64,000 nt of DNA from Candidatus Hydrogenedentota bacterium (lineage in GTDB: Bacteria > Hydrogenedentota > Hydrogenedentia > Hydrogenedentales > CAILVY01), in the NCBI GenBank assembly GCA_029565395.1, contig JAKQOG010000013.1:1-64000 (forward strand), given 5' to 3'. The notes below the pieces were generated by a model. That model made no database searches and was not told the origin of the DNA. It was given only the letters and a program-made list of their open reading frames with translations. The translations under genes were made by a program, and so were the position numbers. Below are positions 62,068 to 64,000 of the stretch, piece after piece. The stretch's first letter is position 1. Each line of letters starts with the position of its first letter.

Positions 62068-64000
62068 ATGAAGTGCGTGGCACGGATGATGATTGGGTTG
62101 ATTTTGGCGGGTGGACTGGCGGCCGCGGAAGGGGATGCCGCGAAAACTGCGGAGACGCTGCTCAGGTTTGCGGGATGCACGCATGGCGTTGGGGTGGTAG
62201 TGGGCGGTGAGGAACAGGATCTGATCCTGGGCATGGCGGGGCATGAGGGATTATTTGTGCATGTGTTGAGCCCGCGTCTGGAAACGTGCGACGTATTACG
62301 GGGGATGGCGGAAACAAAACGATTGACCCTTCAACGATTCCTAGTGGAGCGATGGGCGCTCCCCTCATTGCCTCACGCGGACAATGTGGTGGATTTCATT
62401 CTTGCGATGAACGGCACGGAGAAAGACATTCCCGTGAAGGAATTGTTGCGCGCGTTGCGGCCAGGCGGCAAGGTGATTGTTGGTGCGACCCGCCCGGAAT
62501 GCTCTGGTGGTGTGGAAGCCTGGGCTAAGGCGGCAGGCGCGGCGCTGCAAAAGCCCGAAGGCCTCCCGGGAACCTGGGCAGTGCTTTCGAAACTCAAACC
62601 CGCTGGCATGGATAACTGGTCCCATTGGGAGCATGGCCCGGACAACAATCCGGTTTCGCAGGATCAGGTCATCAAAGCGCCCTATATGACCCAATGGTTG
62701 GCGGAGCCGTTTTATATTGCCATGCCCGCCATTACGGTGGCCGCGGGCGGGCGGACGTTTATCGCGATGGGGCACATCGCGCATCACGAACGCGAAGAGA
62801 TATGGTTGAACACCGTGATGGCGCGCAACGGCTATAACGGCATGGAGCTCTGGCGGCGGCGTTTACCCGACGGATATCTCGTGCACCGGTCTGCTTTCAT
62901 TGCCACAGATGATATATTTTACATGATCGATTCCGACGGTCAGTCGTGTCTGCTGCTGGATCCCGAAACGGGTGTTGAAAAAGATCGCATTAAAATTTCA
63001 GAAGCGGCAGGCGAATGGAAATGGATTGCGCTTTTAGACAACCTTCTGTATGTATTGTCGGGAACGGAGCGGGATCCCGCGCAGACTACCGTGGTGCGGA
63101 GCAACAGCCCCGCATGGAGTTGGATGGAACTCAGCACGGGCTATTACCAGGAAACGGTTCCCTGGGGCTTTGGCGAAACACTGGCCGCGTATGATCTGAA
63201 AACGAAACAAACACGGTGGGTGCATCATGAAGCCACGCGGATGGATTCCCGCGCGATGGCACTGGGCGGGGGCAAGGTGTTTTTGTATGCGCCTGAAACC
63301 CGTCTGGCCTGTCTGGATGCCAAAACCGGCGCCGAGTACTGGTCAAACGACGATCCGGAATTGCGGCAACGGATCGAGGAACCAGGGATTGGGCTGGGTT
63401 CCACGCCCGGATTCAAAACGACCTGTTTTTGCGTGTACACCCCGAAAGGCCTGTTTTACGAAGGCCAGACGAAGATGAACCTTGTTGCGGTGAACAAAGA
63501 TACGGGGAAATATCTCTGGCATCATCGCAAAATCACGAGCAATCCAAATGTCATTTATCTGGATGATGTTATTTACACGGGTGTCGGGGCAGAGGGGAAT
63601 ACCCTAAAGCTCGATCCACTCACAGGAAACACTCTTCAGGACCTGGGTTTTCGAAAACGGTCCTGTGCGCGCCTGACCGCAACGCCGGATTCACTGTTCT
63701 GCAGGGGATTCGAGGAAGGCGTGACCCGCTACGACCGCAGCACGGGAATCATTACCTTTGACGGCTCGATGCGCCCTGCATGCAATGACGGGATGATGGG
63801 CGCGAACGGGCTGCTCTATTCTGGACCGTGGCTGTGTGACTGCAATCTCTCTATTATCGGAGCGGTGGCGCAATGCCCGGCGAATGGCTTCGAGCCGGAA
63901 ACGCTGCAAGGGGATCTTGTGAGATATTCCGGTGCGCGGCTGCAGCCGTCACTGTTGATTTCCGGCAATGATTGGTATGCGCACCGGGGTGGGAACGAAC
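62068..64000 (+). CDS. Secreted PQQ-type beta-propeller protein with methyltransferase-like N-domain (runs off the right edge)
   Basis: An open frame from ATG 62068 (GGGAGGAAG upstream) runs to the end of the window, so about 644 residues are visible. The signal peptide is MKCVARMMIGLILAGGLAAA. Residues 25-165 look like a reduced SAM-methyltransferase fold (HADNVVDFILAMNG; LLRALRPGGKVIVGATRP) whose Gly-rich SAM loop is not evident. From DNWSHWEHGPDNNPVSQDQ on, blades of a PQQ-like propeller appear (LAAYDLKTKQTRWVHH, LACLDAKTGAEYW, LVAVNKDTGKYLWHH, TLKLDPLTGNTL). This pairing is one I recall from planctomycete-type genomes; its function is not known to me. Confidence 0.75.
   Translation, partial: MKCVARMMIGLILAGGLAAAEGDAAKTAETLLRFAGCTHGVGVVVGGEEQDLILGMAGHEGLFVHVLSPRLETCDVLRGMAETKRLTLQRFLVERWALPSLPHADNVVDFILAMNGTEKDIPVKELLRALRPGGKVIVGATRPECSGGVEAWAKAAGAALQKPEGLPGTWAVLSKLKPAGMDNWSHWEHGPDNNPVSQDQVIKAPYMTQWLAEPFYIAMPAITVAAGGRTFIAMGHIAHHEREEIWLNTVMARNGYNGMELWRRRLPDGYLVHRSAFIATDDIFYMIDSDGQSCLLLDPETGVEKDRIKISEAAGEWKWIALLDNLLYVLSGTERDPAQTTVVRSNSPAWSWMELSTGYYQETVPWGFGETLAAYDLKTKQTRWVHHEATRMDSRAMALGGGKVFLYAPETRLACLDAKTGAEYWSNDDPELRQRIEEPGIGLGSTPGFKTTCFCVYTPKGLFYEGQTKMNLVAVNKDTGKYLWHHRKITSNPNVIYLDDVIYTGVGAEGNTLKLDPLTGNTLQDLGFRKRSCARLTATPDSLFCRGFEEGVTRYDRSTGIITFDGSMRPACNDGMMGANGLLYSGPWLCDCNLSIIGAVAQCPANGFEPETLQGDLVRYSGARLQPSLLISGNDWYAHRGGNE

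Overview
The window looks like a chromosome segment from an uncultivated, PVC-adjacent, carbohydrate-degrading bacterium. The best guess is a member of Candidatus Hydrogenedentota. The guess rests on family traits rather than a marker gene: a secreted protein with Glu-Gly repeats ending in a doubled '[15 protein letters not shown]...GTEDG' module, a prepilin-like protein with an H-x9-DG tail, a Ser/Thr kinase fused to WD40 propellers, DUF1080, ThuA and secreted Gfo/Idh/MocA proteins, and an inverted repeat of the 'REGEAPAEP' type. uvrB, lnt and murJ show an ordinary Gram-negative-type bacterial chromosome. I see no tRNA, rRNA, CRISPR array, insertion sequence or phage gene.

Layout. 1-6730 holds surface or secreted proteins on the minus strand: a truncated repeat protein, an 1887-residue FG-GAP protein, and a decayed copy of its C-terminal module lying in frame behind the stop of a DUF1593 gene (6731-7786). 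uvrB follows (8015-10012). 10052-16515 is a heavy-metal RND efflux operon on the minus strand, headed by a small Cys/His protein and a good promoter. 17131-23662 holds a prepilin-like protein, a secreted protein with a remarkable Cys-rich tail, and a 1451-residue kinase/WD40 protein. 23884-30665 is a sugar locus: a membrane protein of unknown function, a ThuA-like protein, a secreted unknown, a GH29 alpha-L-fucosidase and a sodium:solute symporter. 30821-35549 is a pyrimidine operon (leader peptide with terminator, pyrR, pyrB, pyrC), followed by a GHMP kinase and rsmI. 35828-46973 holds a small GntR regulator, a tightly coupled housekeeping group (nnrE-thpR-yggT-pcm), a DUF4139 protein, a GH42-like enzyme, and a four-gene envelope operon with two secretin-domain proteins. 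47078-51240 holds lnt, murJ and a YhhN protein. 51291-64000 is a second carbohydrate locus, all on the plus strand: a GH89-like alpha-N-acetylglucosaminidase, a probable hydrolase of unassigned family, a second symporter, a Tat-exported Gfo/Idh/MocA protein, a HEAT-DUF1080 protein and a truncated beta-propeller protein.

How the parts may work together (inference). GH29 (fucose) and GH89 (alpha-GlcNAc) activities, each with a symporter and secreted accessory proteins, point to scavenging of fucosylated and amino-sugar glycans such as mucin-like or heparan-like material. The least understood parts are the paired secretin-domain operon (43139-46973), the Cys-rich secreted protein (18195-19061), the C-terminal module and its degraded twin, and the leader of the pyr operon.
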